Shown: piece after piece, positions 37,601-45,887 of the stretch
How the letters are laid out: every line of letters starts with the position of its first letter
How positions within the stretch are numbered: the first letter of the stretch is position 1
From: Tautonia plasticadhaerens
Lineage (GTDB): Bacteria; Planctomycetota; Planctomycetia; Isosphaerales; Isosphaeraceae
Reading direction: 5' to 3'
NCBI RefSeq assembly: GCF_007752535.1
Contig: NZ_CP036426.1
Span: forward strand, 6,510,001-6,574,000
Length of the DNA stretch: 64,000 nt
The notes under the pieces: generated by a model
The model's database searches: none
What the model saw: the letters and a program-made list of their open reading frames with translations, nothing else
Told to the model about the DNA's origin: nothing
Translations under genes and position numbers: made by a program

Positions 37601-37767
37601 GCTCGGTCGGGCCGGTCGCCGCCGTAGAGCGCCGTCAGTGTCGAGCGGGACATCTTCACCGGATGGTGGGTGGCGGCGAAGACGTGGTCGGCCGGTTGGA
37701 GCGCCTCCGTGTCCATCACCTGCTCGACCCAGGCCGGCTGCCAGCAGACAAACCTCCTAAACGGCAT
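34669..37767 (-). CDS. dpdH: DpdH, P-loop ATPase of the Dpd system
   Basis: 1032 residues from the ATG at 37767, which overlaps dpdG by 11 bp; a TTG one codon earlier is an alternative. Walker A is GEAGTGKS (83-90) and a Walker B-like segment is LILLVEDFAKL. A Cys motif (CEACEHREEC) lies around residue 430. A Pro-rich hinge (PPEPERPVRPGPRPPQPDPE) separates the ATPase half from a C-terminal half with long helices ending in coiled coil (FLNGSLQRVESEIAQLEGAG). This layout suggests an ATP-driven large machine. It is translationally coupled to dpdI. Confidence 0.85.
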   Translation of the reverse strand: MPFRRFVCWQPAWVEQVMDTEALQPADHVFAATHHPVKMSRSTLTALYGGDRPDRAAQAAYPEEQLLRDFLAPKEFAFVPVLGEAGTGKSHLIRWLASNVPRAANRHVLLIPKVDTNLRDVLDRILRLPGTDGPRFDDYRSRLFRATSELRTEREAREKLLNNLAVACGPNGPHQMRNLDEVQEYLVHNLPNLLYDPFFRDELLRDGGIIHHLVQHTIGNVGRVERLEEKRGFKEEDLPLRASDIQRASQKAADFYSSLIAERMLQIRTVSWLNAHLSTAIAELLELRGDALLRLMLEVREALAANDTELILLVEDFAKLQGIDMQLLEAIIAKPRQEGRGRLCVMRTALACTTGYFRSLFQTVQTRVDFCVALDVQTQDGTNGVTPGDIEQFVARYLNASRLGDEQLARWHDAAKERRASDGDTPPIACEACEHREECHQAFGTSAQVGLYPFTTEALSRMLERASPEGFNPRLLLKDVLRRVLVAYEEDLREGRFPSPPLLEHFKGPRLSAPVKEALLRRDPNPATRDRRMALVDLWTDGERVADLDPGIHEAFDLPPLGDGSVAPPEPERPVRPGPRPPQPDPEPREVALPARLDEQLRLLNEWQNGGRLSQNLVNELRDLVFEAVQAHIDWDSELLVRSSISQKSGMKPFKRVSVNFHRMGTAQGQAAVLLVLPTDGRSFTDTAISLQALLLFRHHGNWRFEFDHQPGSYYFRWYAQELGHWSDHVLGQLRKPRRSGEPWDPVPAAAEVLAITARMAGRPPASKTALEDHLGALFTPVDGIEFEHRTPAWRELFRTLRDQQQALIDIVLSRIACTKGGFPRVQVIDASRLVDPMRSVRRDWTPHEGVPDDLWDAYSAVRKAREKIDALLPRAIEEERTRYLDWSDRVTDEVGADSSRSDLIQAVQETMRVARDEGVFGGVGRERYEAAVEAFRRVRFDQCLEAMERLRAGSEPSACFVELSRDYHDLMASTDAFIEQTKQFLNGSLQRVESEIAQLEGAGELQATQQEIEQQFTRIEALLGDVAGGMA

Positions 37768-38680
37768 CAAAAGCTCCTTGCTGGGCGACTGGAGTCCAGG
37801 TCACGTGCGAGACCGGTACGCTCCGGTCGCCGTCCGGGAGGATCAGGTGGTTCGCGTCCGACTCCCGGGTGAGCTCGACCTCGCCCTCGTCCCGGAGCCG
37901 GAGCCAGGCGTGGGCGGTCGTCGTGGAGAGCTCTTGCGGGGCACGCGGCGGGACGTAGCGCTCGACCTCGGCCCTGAGCAAGCCCCCCTCGAAGGCGGGG
38001 CAGAGCTTCGCGAGCAGCGTCATCACCTCGGGAAACGACCGCCGGATCCCCCGGTTCCCCGCGAAAAGTGCGGGCAGGCGGAGCCGAAGCTGCGCGGTGG
38101 GATCGGGGGTCAGGATGCTTTTGTCGCCGACGGAGTGTGTCCACGCGAAGCCGAGGAAGCACGCCCAATCCTCGAAGTTGCCGTAGCGGGCGTTGTTCGT
38201 GATCCGGAGCCGCTCGCCGCCGATCTGCTGCTGGAGTGCACCCTCGACCGACGGCCAGTTGCTCGGTGGATCGTACGCGTCCTGGGCGAGGTACCAGGAG
38301 ATGGCACACCCCAGATCATGGTTCGCCGGGTTCTCCGGGGCGAAGAAGAGGTCCGCGAGGATGAGCGGGAGGTTGCCTTTCGTCTGTGTCGAGGCCGAAC
38401 CGTCCAGTTGCAGGTCCGGGCTCAGCTCGACCGTGTCTTCCTCGCCGCGGAGGAGGAGGCCCGCTCCGAGGCACTCGTTGATCGCCTCGCGCACCATGTC
38501 TCTCCCACCCCCCTCGTCGTCGCCGCCCGCCGAACGATCGGAGCGGCGGGAGAGCGACTCGGGGGCGAGGAGCTTGCAGAGCGATTCGATCGATTCTCGG
38601 TGGCCGCGGGCCTTCCGCAGGAACCGATAGACCCCGATGACGCGACTCGGGACGGCGTATGGCTGGGCCAGGACGCTCAT
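37757..38680 (-). CDS. dpdG: DpdG, Dpd system protein
   Basis: 307 residues from an ATG (MSVLAQPYAVPSRVIG) overlapping the dpdF stop by 4 bp; the frame is open further upstream, but that part lies inside dpdF and has shadow composition. The N-terminal ~110 residues look like a winged-helix pair (RVIGVYRFLRKARGHRESIE, MVREAINECLGAGLLLRGEE). A helical domain follows. The assignment to DpdG rests on size and on its place between dpdF and dpdH. In Salmonella, dpdG affects restriction; a DNA-binding role is inference. Confidence 0.8.
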   Translation of the reverse strand: MSVLAQPYAVPSRVIGVYRFLRKARGHRESIESLCKLLAPESLSRRSDRSAGGDDEGGGRDMVREAINECLGAGLLLRGEEDTVELSPDLQLDGSASTQTKGNLPLILADLFFAPENPANHDLGCAISWYLAQDAYDPPSNWPSVEGALQQQIGGERLRITNNARYGNFEDWACFLGFAWTHSVGDKSILTPDPTAQLRLRLPALFAGNRGIRRSFPEVMTLLAKLCPAFEGGLLRAEVERYVPPRAPQELSTTTAHAWLRLRDEGEVELTRESDANHLILPDGDRSVPVSHVTWTPVAQQGAFDAV

Positions 38681-41280
38681 AGACCGATCCTCATGCACAG
38701 CTCCTCGATCCGGAAACTCGGAGCGCGGACGGTGTCCCGGAGCCGGCAATGCGGCTTCGCCGGGTCTCGAACCTCCGCCGGAAGCCACAGAACGCGGGGT
38801 GCGAGCAGCCGGTCGCACCGGTCGGCGGCAGGTACGAGGCCGGGTGGGAGTTGTTCTTCGGTCCAGATCGCGAGCGTCGGTACCCGCGGGAGGCGGAGGG
38901 GCTGCCAGCCCGGGTTGAAGAAGACGAAGCACCCCTCCATTGGCCGGACGACCGGCCGGATCCGGTCGAGGACGGCGGGAGGCGCGGCGATAGTCCTGAC
39001 CCCCTTGGCGATGAGCCAGCGGAGCATCCGCTCCCGGCGTTGACGCTCCGCAGGGCCGTGGTCCATCGAGCGATCGTCGAAGAGGAATAGGAGCGAGCCC
39101 CCGCCGAACATCCGCGCGAGCTCTTCATCGAGGACGAGCCCCGTCCGCTGCCAGATGGGCAGCGGATCGGGCATGGCCCCGACGAACGCCGCTCGCCCGC
39201 TCCGCCGGCATGCCGGGCATCCGCCGCAGCTCCTCGATGTGGCAACTCCTGGCCGTGGCGAGTCGCCTCCGCGGTCGGGGAGTGTGTACGCCTCGGCGAA
39301 GACGTCCGCAAGGCAGCGGCCCGGTGAGAGCGCCTCGAACATCAGCCGCAGGCCGTTCCGCGTCGTCCGGTCGCCCAGCCGCCGGCTCCCCTCGATCGTC
39401 GTCGTCCAGGTGTTCCCGAAGTCGAGGTGCCCCTCGTCGAGGATCCGGAGCACCCGCTCGTTCCGGTGCCTGTCGAGTTCCGATTGGTGGCGCTCCTCGG
39501 CGTCGATCGGATCGGACTCCTCTCCCTCATCCGGGCTCGGAGGGGGCTGGGCGTCGAGCTCAATGATGCCGGCCCGGCTGAGCAGGGTCAGCGTGCGGAC
39601 GTTCCAGGCAACGTTGTAGCTGCTGTTCTCGAAGACGCCGTAGCCATAGCTCGGCACGGAGTCGACCCGGACTCGGACTCGACCGTCGGGGAGCTCGGTC
39701 CGCCCGTGGAAAATCGCCTTCCACCGCTCGAACCCCTTCTCGACGGAGATGATCGCCTTCTGATTGAGGTCCGAGGCCACGGCGCGGTCCGAAGGCGTGT
39801 GGAGGAGGAGCGAGAGGCTCGCCTTGCCATCCCGGCCTCCGCGTCCGACCTCCTGGTAGAAGCGGTCAATGTGCTCGGGGATGCAGGCGTGGATCACCGC
39901 TCGGACGTCGCCCTTGTCCATCCCGAGCCCGAAGGCGGAGGTGGCAACGACGGCGTCCAGGTCATCATATTGCCATCTGCGGATGATCTCCGAGCGATCG
40001 ACGGCGCCCGTCTGCCCGGTGACGACGGCGGCGCGGAGGAATCCTTCCCCACGGAGGTTCGAGAGCCACGCGTTCGCATCCTCGACGGCAGAGACGTAAA
40101 GGATGAGGGGCCGCGGGAGCAGGCGGAGCGATTCGAGGACGCGTTCCCGCCGTTCCTCCTCATCCCGGCAATCGGCGACCCAGTAGCTCGGCTCCGGGCG
40201 GAGCTGGACGGAGGAGACGACGCCAAGGGGGCCGGGGCGCCCGAAGAGGGTTTCGAGGGTATCGAGGCAGGACGAGGTGAGCGTGCCGGTAAGGAGCAGC
40301 GTCCGAAACGGTTCCCCGGGGCAGCTACGCAGGAGGTCGCGCCGCAGGCCGGCGAGCTCCTGGAACTCGGAGCGAAACCCATCTCCCCACTGGTCGATGA
40401 TGTGTGCCTCGTCGACCACGAGCAATCGGAGGAGACCCAGCCGGGCCGTCGCGTAGACGGCGCCCGCGAGCGAACGGAGGAGACTCTCCGGCGAGGTGAA
40501 GACGATCCGCTGCGTCCCCTCCCGGATCCGCTCGCGGATCCCCCCATTACGCTCGACGTCCGCCTGCGTGGTCCCGCCGAAATAAGCGGTCGGATGCCCG
40601 ATAAACGGTTCGAGGGCCCGTTCCTGATCGAGCGCGAGCGCGGTCGTCGGCACGACGACGACCGACAGCCCCTTCGGATCGACGAGGCTCGCGACTTGGG
40701 CGCAGAGGCTCTTCCCGGCGCCAGTCGGCAGGTTCACGACGAGGGTCGACCCCTCCGGGGCGGTGAGGAGCGAGCGAACGCCCTCACGCTGGCCGGAGCA
40801 GCGATACGACCGCCACCCCGGCAGCGCGTCGAGGAACGGGTCTCCCGGCAGGTCCAGGCCGTAGGATCGCCTGGGCCGCTCAGCGAAGACCTCGCGGTCG
40901 GGGGGGTGATGCGCCGCCCCTTGCAGCCACGGCGGGCACCACGGACGAGCGACGATGTGGAGGAGCCCGGTCGCGGTGGCCCGGACCTCGATCCCGAAGC
41001 GCCTCCACTGCTCGCGGGACGGCCACGGCGGGGCGTCAGGCACGGCGACCAGGGGCGAGGCACCGTCCTGCGATTCCTGCTCCCGTCGGAGCACGTGGCG
41101 AACGAGGGCCGCAAGGTCCGCAGCGCCGGGGCTCTCCGGCGAGCCGGAGCCGATGTGCCGCAAGGCGCGAAAGAGCCTGCCGTTGCAACGGTCTCGAAAC
41201 CGGTGATCGGTGCCGGCGCCGTCGGGCCACCTCGACCTCCCTGCGAGCAGCTCTCGGAGGAGTTGGAACTCGTCGTTCAT
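38677..41280 (-). CDS. dpdF: DpdF, RecQ-like helicase of the Dpd system
   Basis: 867 residues from an ATG overlapping dpdE by 4 bp. Walker A is LPTGAGKS (184-191) and the DEAH box is at 290-293, followed by IIDQWG as in RecQ helicases. The C-terminal helicase motif is EHIDRFYQEVGRGGRDGK, also RecQ-like. A zinc-type Cys cluster (SCGGCPACRRSG) precedes the last ~190 residues. It should unwind DNA in the 3'-5' direction by family; its partner substrates in Dpd are unknown. Confidence 0.92.
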   Translation of the reverse strand: MNDEFQLLRELLAGRSRWPDGAGTDHRFRDRCNGRLFRALRHIGSGSPESPGAADLAALVRHVLRREQESQDGASPLVAVPDAPPWPSREQWRRFGIEVRATATGLLHIVARPWCPPWLQGAAHHPPDREVFAERPRRSYGLDLPGDPFLDALPGWRSYRCSGQREGVRSLLTAPEGSTLVVNLPTGAGKSLCAQVASLVDPKGLSVVVVPTTALALDQERALEPFIGHPTAYFGGTTQADVERNGGIRERIREGTQRIVFTSPESLLRSLAGAVYATARLGLLRLLVVDEAHIIDQWGDGFRSEFQELAGLRRDLLRSCPGEPFRTLLLTGTLTSSCLDTLETLFGRPGPLGVVSSVQLRPEPSYWVADCRDEEERRERVLESLRLLPRPLILYVSAVEDANAWLSNLRGEGFLRAAVVTGQTGAVDRSEIIRRWQYDDLDAVVATSAFGLGMDKGDVRAVIHACIPEHIDRFYQEVGRGGRDGKASLSLLLHTPSDRAVASDLNQKAIISVEKGFERWKAIFHGRTELPDGRVRVRVDSVPSYGYGVFENSSYNVAWNVRTLTLLSRAGIIELDAQPPPSPDEGEESDPIDAEERHQSELDRHRNERVLRILDEGHLDFGNTWTTTIEGSRRLGDRTTRNGLRLMFEALSPGRCLADVFAEAYTLPDRGGDSPRPGVATSRSCGGCPACRRSGRAAFVGAMPDPLPIWQRTGLVLDEELARMFGGGSLLFLFDDRSMDHGPAERQRRERMLRWLIAKGVRTIAAPPAVLDRIRPVVRPMEGCFVFFNPGWQPLRLPRVPTLAIWTEEQLPPGLVPAADRCDRLLAPRVLWLPAEVRDPAKPHCRLRDTVRAPSFRIEELCMRIGL

Positions 41281-44200
41281 TCGAGCCCCTCTCCCGACAC
41301 ACCGAGCGTAGGCTCACGACCCGACACGACGAGGAAGCCCACGGAATCGAGCCGTACCGTCGGTGTGCGGATCCCGCTGATGGTCGCTTCGTTAAGCGCC
41401 TCCTCGAGCGCCAGGTCGCGAGAATCGCACGCGGATCCTGACGCCGCTTCGTCACGTTCGCGTTCGATGCGCGTCCGAAGCTGGGCGAGCCTCGCGCCGA
41501 GCTCACGCTCGGCCCGTCTCGCATACTCCTCGCACCGGTCGCGGAGCGGAGGCGTGCCGCGGTCGAGCACCTCTCGTTCGGAGCGCCTCCGGGTGCGCTC
41601 ACAGACCTCCCGCCAGCGGGACGGTTCGATGAGCTCGTCGAGGACGGGGAGCCGCTCTTCGCCCAAGTTGTAGTCGCTCCCGCCCTCAGACCGCTTGGTG
41701 TACGGCCGCCCGAGGATCTCGAGCAACTCCGGGTCGGAGACCACCTCGCCGTCCGTGTCGAGGTAGACGACCTCGATCAGCGGCGGGAAGAGCGCGTCGG
41801 CGAGCCGTTTGAGCGACCTGACAGCGCCGGCAGGCAGGCCACAGTCGGCGAGCACCGACCGCGCGGCCCGGAGGTCTGCGCTCACATGGTAATTGAAGCG
41901 GAACCCGGTCCACTCGGCGCCCTCGGCCCGGTCCCACCCCGGCTCGCGGCGCCAGAGGGCGAACGCCTGGCCGCGGTCGTCCCAGTGGAGATAGCTCTCC
42001 ATGGCGTTGACCAACCCGTCTCCGATCCGGAAGAGCGTCGTCCCGGGGCTCCGCACCGCCTGCGCGCGGTCGAACGTACCAGGTATGTCGAGATGGCTGA
42101 GGAGTCGAGCGTGGAGCCAATCGCTCGGGACGAGCGAGCCGAGTTCTCCCCAGCGGTCGCGTTCCGGCGCGTAGAGGATCGTCCGCTCGGTCCGGTAGAA
42201 ATTGGGATCGCGCCGGAAACGGAGCGTGTCGCCGACCCAGGCGTGAAGATCCGCCTCGAGTTCGGCGTGGGACACCTCAAGCTCTCGGAGGGACGTGAAA
42301 TAGGCGACGGCATTCTGCTCGAGCGCGTCGATCGCATCGAGCGCATCCTGCTCGCGGATCCGCTCCAGTTCCTGTTCGATGCCCCGTCGGATCGATTCGA
42401 TGAGGCCGTGCAAGCCCTCGGCCCCGCGGCGGAACGCCTCCAGTCGGAGGTCGGGGAGGCGTTCGTCGACGAAGAACTGGAGGCTCGCGATCGAGGAGTC
42501 GAAGACGCGGAACCCCTCATCCAGGACCCGGTACCAGGCCTCGAAGAGCGACGCCTCGCACGGCGGCCCGATGAAGATCGTCGACCGGACCGGCCGATCG
42601 CGGCCGATCCGATCGAGGCGCCCGATGCGCTGCTCCATGCGGTTCGGGGAGAACGGCAGATCGAAGTGGATGACCCGCTCGGCGAACTGGAGGTTCCGTC
42701 CCTCCTCCCCGGCCCGGTCGCAGACGAGGACGGAGCACGCCGGGTGGAGGCGGAACCGGGAGACGGCCTGCTCGACGGCTTCCGGCGGGAGGCCCCGGTG
42801 GTAGCCGGCGACCGCAACCTCGCCGAAGCGAGCAGTGAGCCGGGAGAGGATCGCGCGGCATGCCGTGCCGTAACTGGTGAAGACGACGCACTTTGGCACG
42901 ATACCACCGCCGCCCGCCCGCCGGACGTTCCTGAGTGCGAGTTCGAGCAGTCGGATCCGATCGCCTTCCTCGGAGGGCTCGCTGAGGACCTGCAGGACCC
43001 CTTCGAGCACCTCTCGCTCGCCGGGAAAATGCGGAGTCCCCGAGAGCACTCGCCGTTCGTCTTCCGTGAGATCCTGGCTGAGCGACCCCGATGCCTCGCC
43101 CCGGAGACGAGCGATCACGACCTCGGCGAGGAACTCGAACCAGGTCCCAGCGGCTTGCAGGAGCAGTTGAAAGACCCGCGCGAGCGACGCCTCTGTGATT
43201 CCCCGCTTGGCGAGTTCACCCTCCGCGCGCCCGAGCGCGATCGTCGCCGAGACACGCCACTCCTCGAGCAGTTCGTGGACCCTCGGCGCACGCTCATCGA
43301 GGTCGTGCTCGAGGATCCGGGGCGTTGCCCCGCTCGCCCCGGTGGTTCGGCCGCTGAGGGTCGGCACGTCGACGGAGGCGCGCCGGTTCCGGAGCATCCG
43401 CCGGTGGAGGCGATAGGTCTCGCTGATGTGCACGCGGATCGTGCGGATCGCTCGGTCGCGGGCGGCAGCATCGACCGGATCGGCCGCCAGTGCCGAATCG
43501 AGGGCATCGGCGAGTCGGAAGAGCGTCCCGTCCTTCGGGAACTCATCTCGCAGACGTCGGAGGCTCGACTCGAGGAGGAAACGTGGCTTGCCCTCCTGAA
43601 GCGAGAGCAGGATGTGACCGGTCTCCTGACGCCCCCGCACCCGCTCTCGAAACGCATCAAGATCCGCCAGTCGATAGACCGACGGGTCGAGGAGGTGGAG
43701 CATGGCGAGGAAGTCGCGCTCGTTGTTGAGCACGGGGGTGGCAGAGAGCAGGAGGACCCGCTCGGCGTTCCGGCAGAACTCCTCGAAAAGCGCGAAGCGG
43801 CGCCTCTCCTGCTGGTCCTCGGCGAAGGCACCGGCAGCGATGTGCTGAGCCTCGTCGATGATGACGAGGCCCCAGGGATGGCGCGCGTACTCCTCGACCA
43901 GTTCGTCCGTCCCGATGACCGCGAGGCGCTCCTGACCGAACCGGGCCGCCTGGAACTTCGCTTCTAACTCGTCGCACCACTGGTCGATCAGGAGCGGAGG
44001 GACCACGACCAGAGCACGGCCGGCGGGATCGTCGAGCAGAAACTGCCTGAGGATGATGCCCGCCTCGATGGTCTTGCCGAGACCGACCTCGTCCGAGAGG
44101 AGGTAGCGTTGGACGGGATCCTGGAGCACCCGCCGCGCGACCTCGACCTGGTGTGGGTACAGTTCGATCTTCGACGAGAGGAGGCCGGTCATCCCGTGGC

Positions 44201-44645
44201 AGGCGGCGTGCTGCCGGACGAGCGAGCGGAGGAATCGGAACCGCGGGTCGTGGAAATATGGGGTCTCGTGACCCTTGCAGATGAGCGTCTCAATCGGGTC
44301 ATCGATCGGCGTGAGCGAGCGAACGTAGATCTGCTCTTCCGGCAGGTAGCAGGCCTTCCGGTCCGGGAAGAACACCTCATACTCGCCCCGGTGCTTCCGC
44401 CCGATCCGGCCCATGCGCCAGCGGTCGTCCGGGCCGGGGACATAGCACCTGGTCTGAGAGGCGACCTTCTCGATTCGATGGACCTCGGTGGACGGCACCA
44501 CCTCGCGCGTGCGCCTCGTGAGCGAATGGAGATACTCGACCGTGACGCCCTCCCGATCGCTCGCGATGATCTTCCCGATACCCAGGCGATTGAGGTCGCC
44601 TTCAACCCGGACGAATGCGCCGACACGCAAGCCCTGAGCGCTCAT
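41277..44645 (-). CDS. dpdE: DpdE, SNF2/HepA-type helicase-like protein of the Dpd system
   Basis: 1122 residues from an ATG with GGGGGA upstream. The first 110 residues contain two small beta-barrel-like segments (VGAFVRVEGDLNRLGIGKII; RWRMGRIGRKHRGEYEVFF), as in RapA/HepA. The SNF2 core has DEVGLGKTIEAG (Lys191), the DEAQ box (264-267), and a C-terminal motif with HFDLPFSPNRMEQRIGRLDR. The long C-terminus is charged and coiled. SNF2 enzymes translocate on duplex DNA, so it may scan for unmodified DNA (inference). First gene of the minus-strand operon. Confidence 0.92.
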   Translation of the reverse strand: MSAQGLRVGAFVRVEGDLNRLGIGKIIASDREGVTVEYLHSLTRRTREVVPSTEVHRIEKVASQTRCYVPGPDDRWRMGRIGRKHRGEYEVFFPDRKACYLPEEQIYVRSLTPIDDPIETLICKGHETPYFHDPRFRFLRSLVRQHAACHGMTGLLSSKIELYPHQVEVARRVLQDPVQRYLLSDEVGLGKTIEAGIILRQFLLDDPAGRALVVVPPLLIDQWCDELEAKFQAARFGQERLAVIGTDELVEEYARHPWGLVIIDEAQHIAAGAFAEDQQERRRFALFEEFCRNAERVLLLSATPVLNNERDFLAMLHLLDPSVYRLADLDAFRERVRGRQETGHILLSLQEGKPRFLLESSLRRLRDEFPKDGTLFRLADALDSALAADPVDAAARDRAIRTIRVHISETYRLHRRMLRNRRASVDVPTLSGRTTGASGATPRILEHDLDERAPRVHELLEEWRVSATIALGRAEGELAKRGITEASLARVFQLLLQAAGTWFEFLAEVVIARLRGEASGSLSQDLTEDERRVLSGTPHFPGEREVLEGVLQVLSEPSEEGDRIRLLELALRNVRRAGGGGIVPKCVVFTSYGTACRAILSRLTARFGEVAVAGYHRGLPPEAVEQAVSRFRLHPACSVLVCDRAGEEGRNLQFAERVIHFDLPFSPNRMEQRIGRLDRIGRDRPVRSTIFIGPPCEASLFEAWYRVLDEGFRVFDSSIASLQFFVDERLPDLRLEAFRRGAEGLHGLIESIRRGIEQELERIREQDALDAIDALEQNAVAYFTSLRELEVSHAELEADLHAWVGDTLRFRRDPNFYRTERTILYAPERDRWGELGSLVPSDWLHARLLSHLDIPGTFDRAQAVRSPGTTLFRIGDGLVNAMESYLHWDDRGQAFALWRREPGWDRAEGAEWTGFRFNYHVSADLRAARSVLADCGLPAGAVRSLKRLADALFPPLIEVVYLDTDGEVVSDPELLEILGRPYTKRSEGGSDYNLGEERLPVLDELIEPSRWREVCERTRRRSEREVLDRGTPPLRDRCEEYARRAERELGARLAQLRTRIERERDEAASGSACDSRDLALEEALNEATISGIRTPTVRLDSVGFLVVSGREPTLGVSGEGLE

Positions 44646-44918
44646 TCAATTCCCCCAAATGCCGTGAGGCGTCCGTGCAGGAGAAACGTGACGATCGAGC
44701 ACGACGCAACTCCGGGTCGTCGGCGGAACACAGTTCAAGCGAGCGCTGTTCGTTCCTCAGTCCGGCACCGTTTCACTTGCCGCGATATCGAGCCGATAGA
44801 AAACTATGCGCGAGGTCGAGATTCTCCGGTGCGAGAGGTAGCCGGCCGGCGCATCGACCCATAAGATTGATCACGATGCACCATCCTCCCGTTCCAAGTC
44901 CTGGGGAAAGGGGTCGAT
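44646..44918. promoter_or_regulatory. Divergent intergenic region between restriction and modification arms
   Basis: This 273-bp gap is the only place where both arms of the Dpd cluster can start transcription. It is less GC-rich in patches (GATAGAAAACTATGCG, CCCATAAGATTGATCACGAT). The plus side holds GGGGAAAGGGG just ahead of the dpdC TTG start. No operator repeat is obvious to me. Confidence 0.5.
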
Positions 44919-45887
44919 TTGGGACCGCCGGTCAACGTCCTCATCACCTGCACGAATCGGAAAAAGGTGCCTGCCGCGCCAGGACTTGCGCTCCGCACCG
45001 TGCCTGGTTCGACCGTTGCAGAACGTTCCGCCGAGTGGGTGGAACGACTGCGGGCCGACCTGTCTGACCCCGTCCCCGTCGCGGACCTCTACGCCGGCGA
45101 CCACTGGCATGTGGCCTGTTCGCTCCCGAAGATCGCGAACGACGGCGGGATAAGACTAACGCTCTGGATCTGTTCGGCGGGTTATGGCCTCATCCCATTT
45201 TACGGCATGGTTCGCTCGTACGCCGCGACCTTCGCGGCGAATCACCCGGATGCCGTGGACCGGGGGATCGTCGATGTCGATCCGAACGCAGCGAGGCGCA
45301 AGTGGTGGGCGCACCTAGCCCTATGGGAGGGCCCCGGTCCGGGAGAGCCGAGGACCATCGCAGAGCTCGCACGGAATCAACCACACAGTATACTGCTCGT
45401 GGCCGCGTCGGCTCAATACCTCGAGGCGGTCTCTGAGGACCTGCTGGCCGCGGCGACGCTGATCGACGACCACGAGCGATTGGCCGTCTTCTCCGCGGGC
45501 GCGCGCTCGGCATCGCACCCAACGCTCGCCGCCTCATTCATCCCGTGCGATGCCCGCCTGAGCAGGACCTTCGGCGGGGCGCTGGGGTCGCTCAATGTCC
45601 GCTGCGTCCGCTTCGCGCTCCAGAACGCAGCTCGCTGTGGGATCAGAACTTCCGCGCTGAAGGACCTGTTCCGGCGGGAGCAGGAGCGGCTCCCGCGGTA
45701 CCAGACCTACGACCGCTCCCCGCTCAGCGACGACGAAGTCCGAGGCTACGTCCGCGAGGCCCTCGTTGCGGAGCCGGCGGCGCGGCCGACTCCCCTCCTG
45801 CGCAGTCTGCGGGATGGGGGCAAGGCCTGCGAACATTCGCGGTTCTGCAGGCTGTTCCGCGAGGTGGAGGGAGAGGGCCGTGCCTAG
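44919..45887 (+). CDS. dpdC: DpdC, predicted preQ0-in-DNA to amido-deazaguanine converting enzyme
   Basis: 322 residues from a TTG start with GGGGAAAGGGG upstream. VLITCTNRKK (6-15) and WICSAGYGLIPFYGM match the DUF6884/YaaA-like fold, and ILLVAASAQYL is a third conserved strand-turn. The C-terminal ~90 residues form a helical extension (RREQERLPRYQTYDRSPLSD). In Salmonella Montevideo, DpdC is needed to turn inserted dPreQ0 into dADG (established). The assignment here is by fold motifs plus position immediately before dpdB and dpdA. It overlaps dpdB1 by 8 bp. Confidence 0.8.
   Translation: MGPPVNVLITCTNRKKVPAAPGLALRTVPGSTVAERSAEWVERLRADLSDPVPVADLYAGDHWHVACSLPKIANDGGIRLTLWICSAGYGLIPFYGMVRSYAATFAANHPDAVDRGIVDVDPNAARRKWWAHLALWEGPGPGEPRTIAELARNQPHSILLVAASAQYLEAVSEDLLAAATLIDDHERLAVFSAGARSASHPTLAASFIPCDARLSRTFGGALGSLNVRCVRFALQNAARCGIRTSALKDLFRREQERLPRYQTYDRSPLSDDEVRGYVREALVAEPAARPTPLLRSLRDGGKACEHSRFCRLFREVEGEGRA

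Noticed and set aside
41886-43967. 693-codon plus-strand open frame opposite dpdE
   Set aside because: Antisense shadow; no motifs, and dpdE carries intact SNF2 motifs.
26608-44645. DISARM-like reading of the helicase plus PLD-domain genes
   Set aside because: DISARM also pairs a helicase with a PLD protein, but here a TGT-like enzyme, DGQHR proteins and QueC/QueE are linked, and the gene order E-K matches Dpd.
45766-45879. Upstream extension of dpdB1 to an earlier in-frame start
   Set aside because: The added residues are a frame shadow of dpdC; the GTG at 45880 follows a purine-rich site and gives a compact family-like N-terminus.
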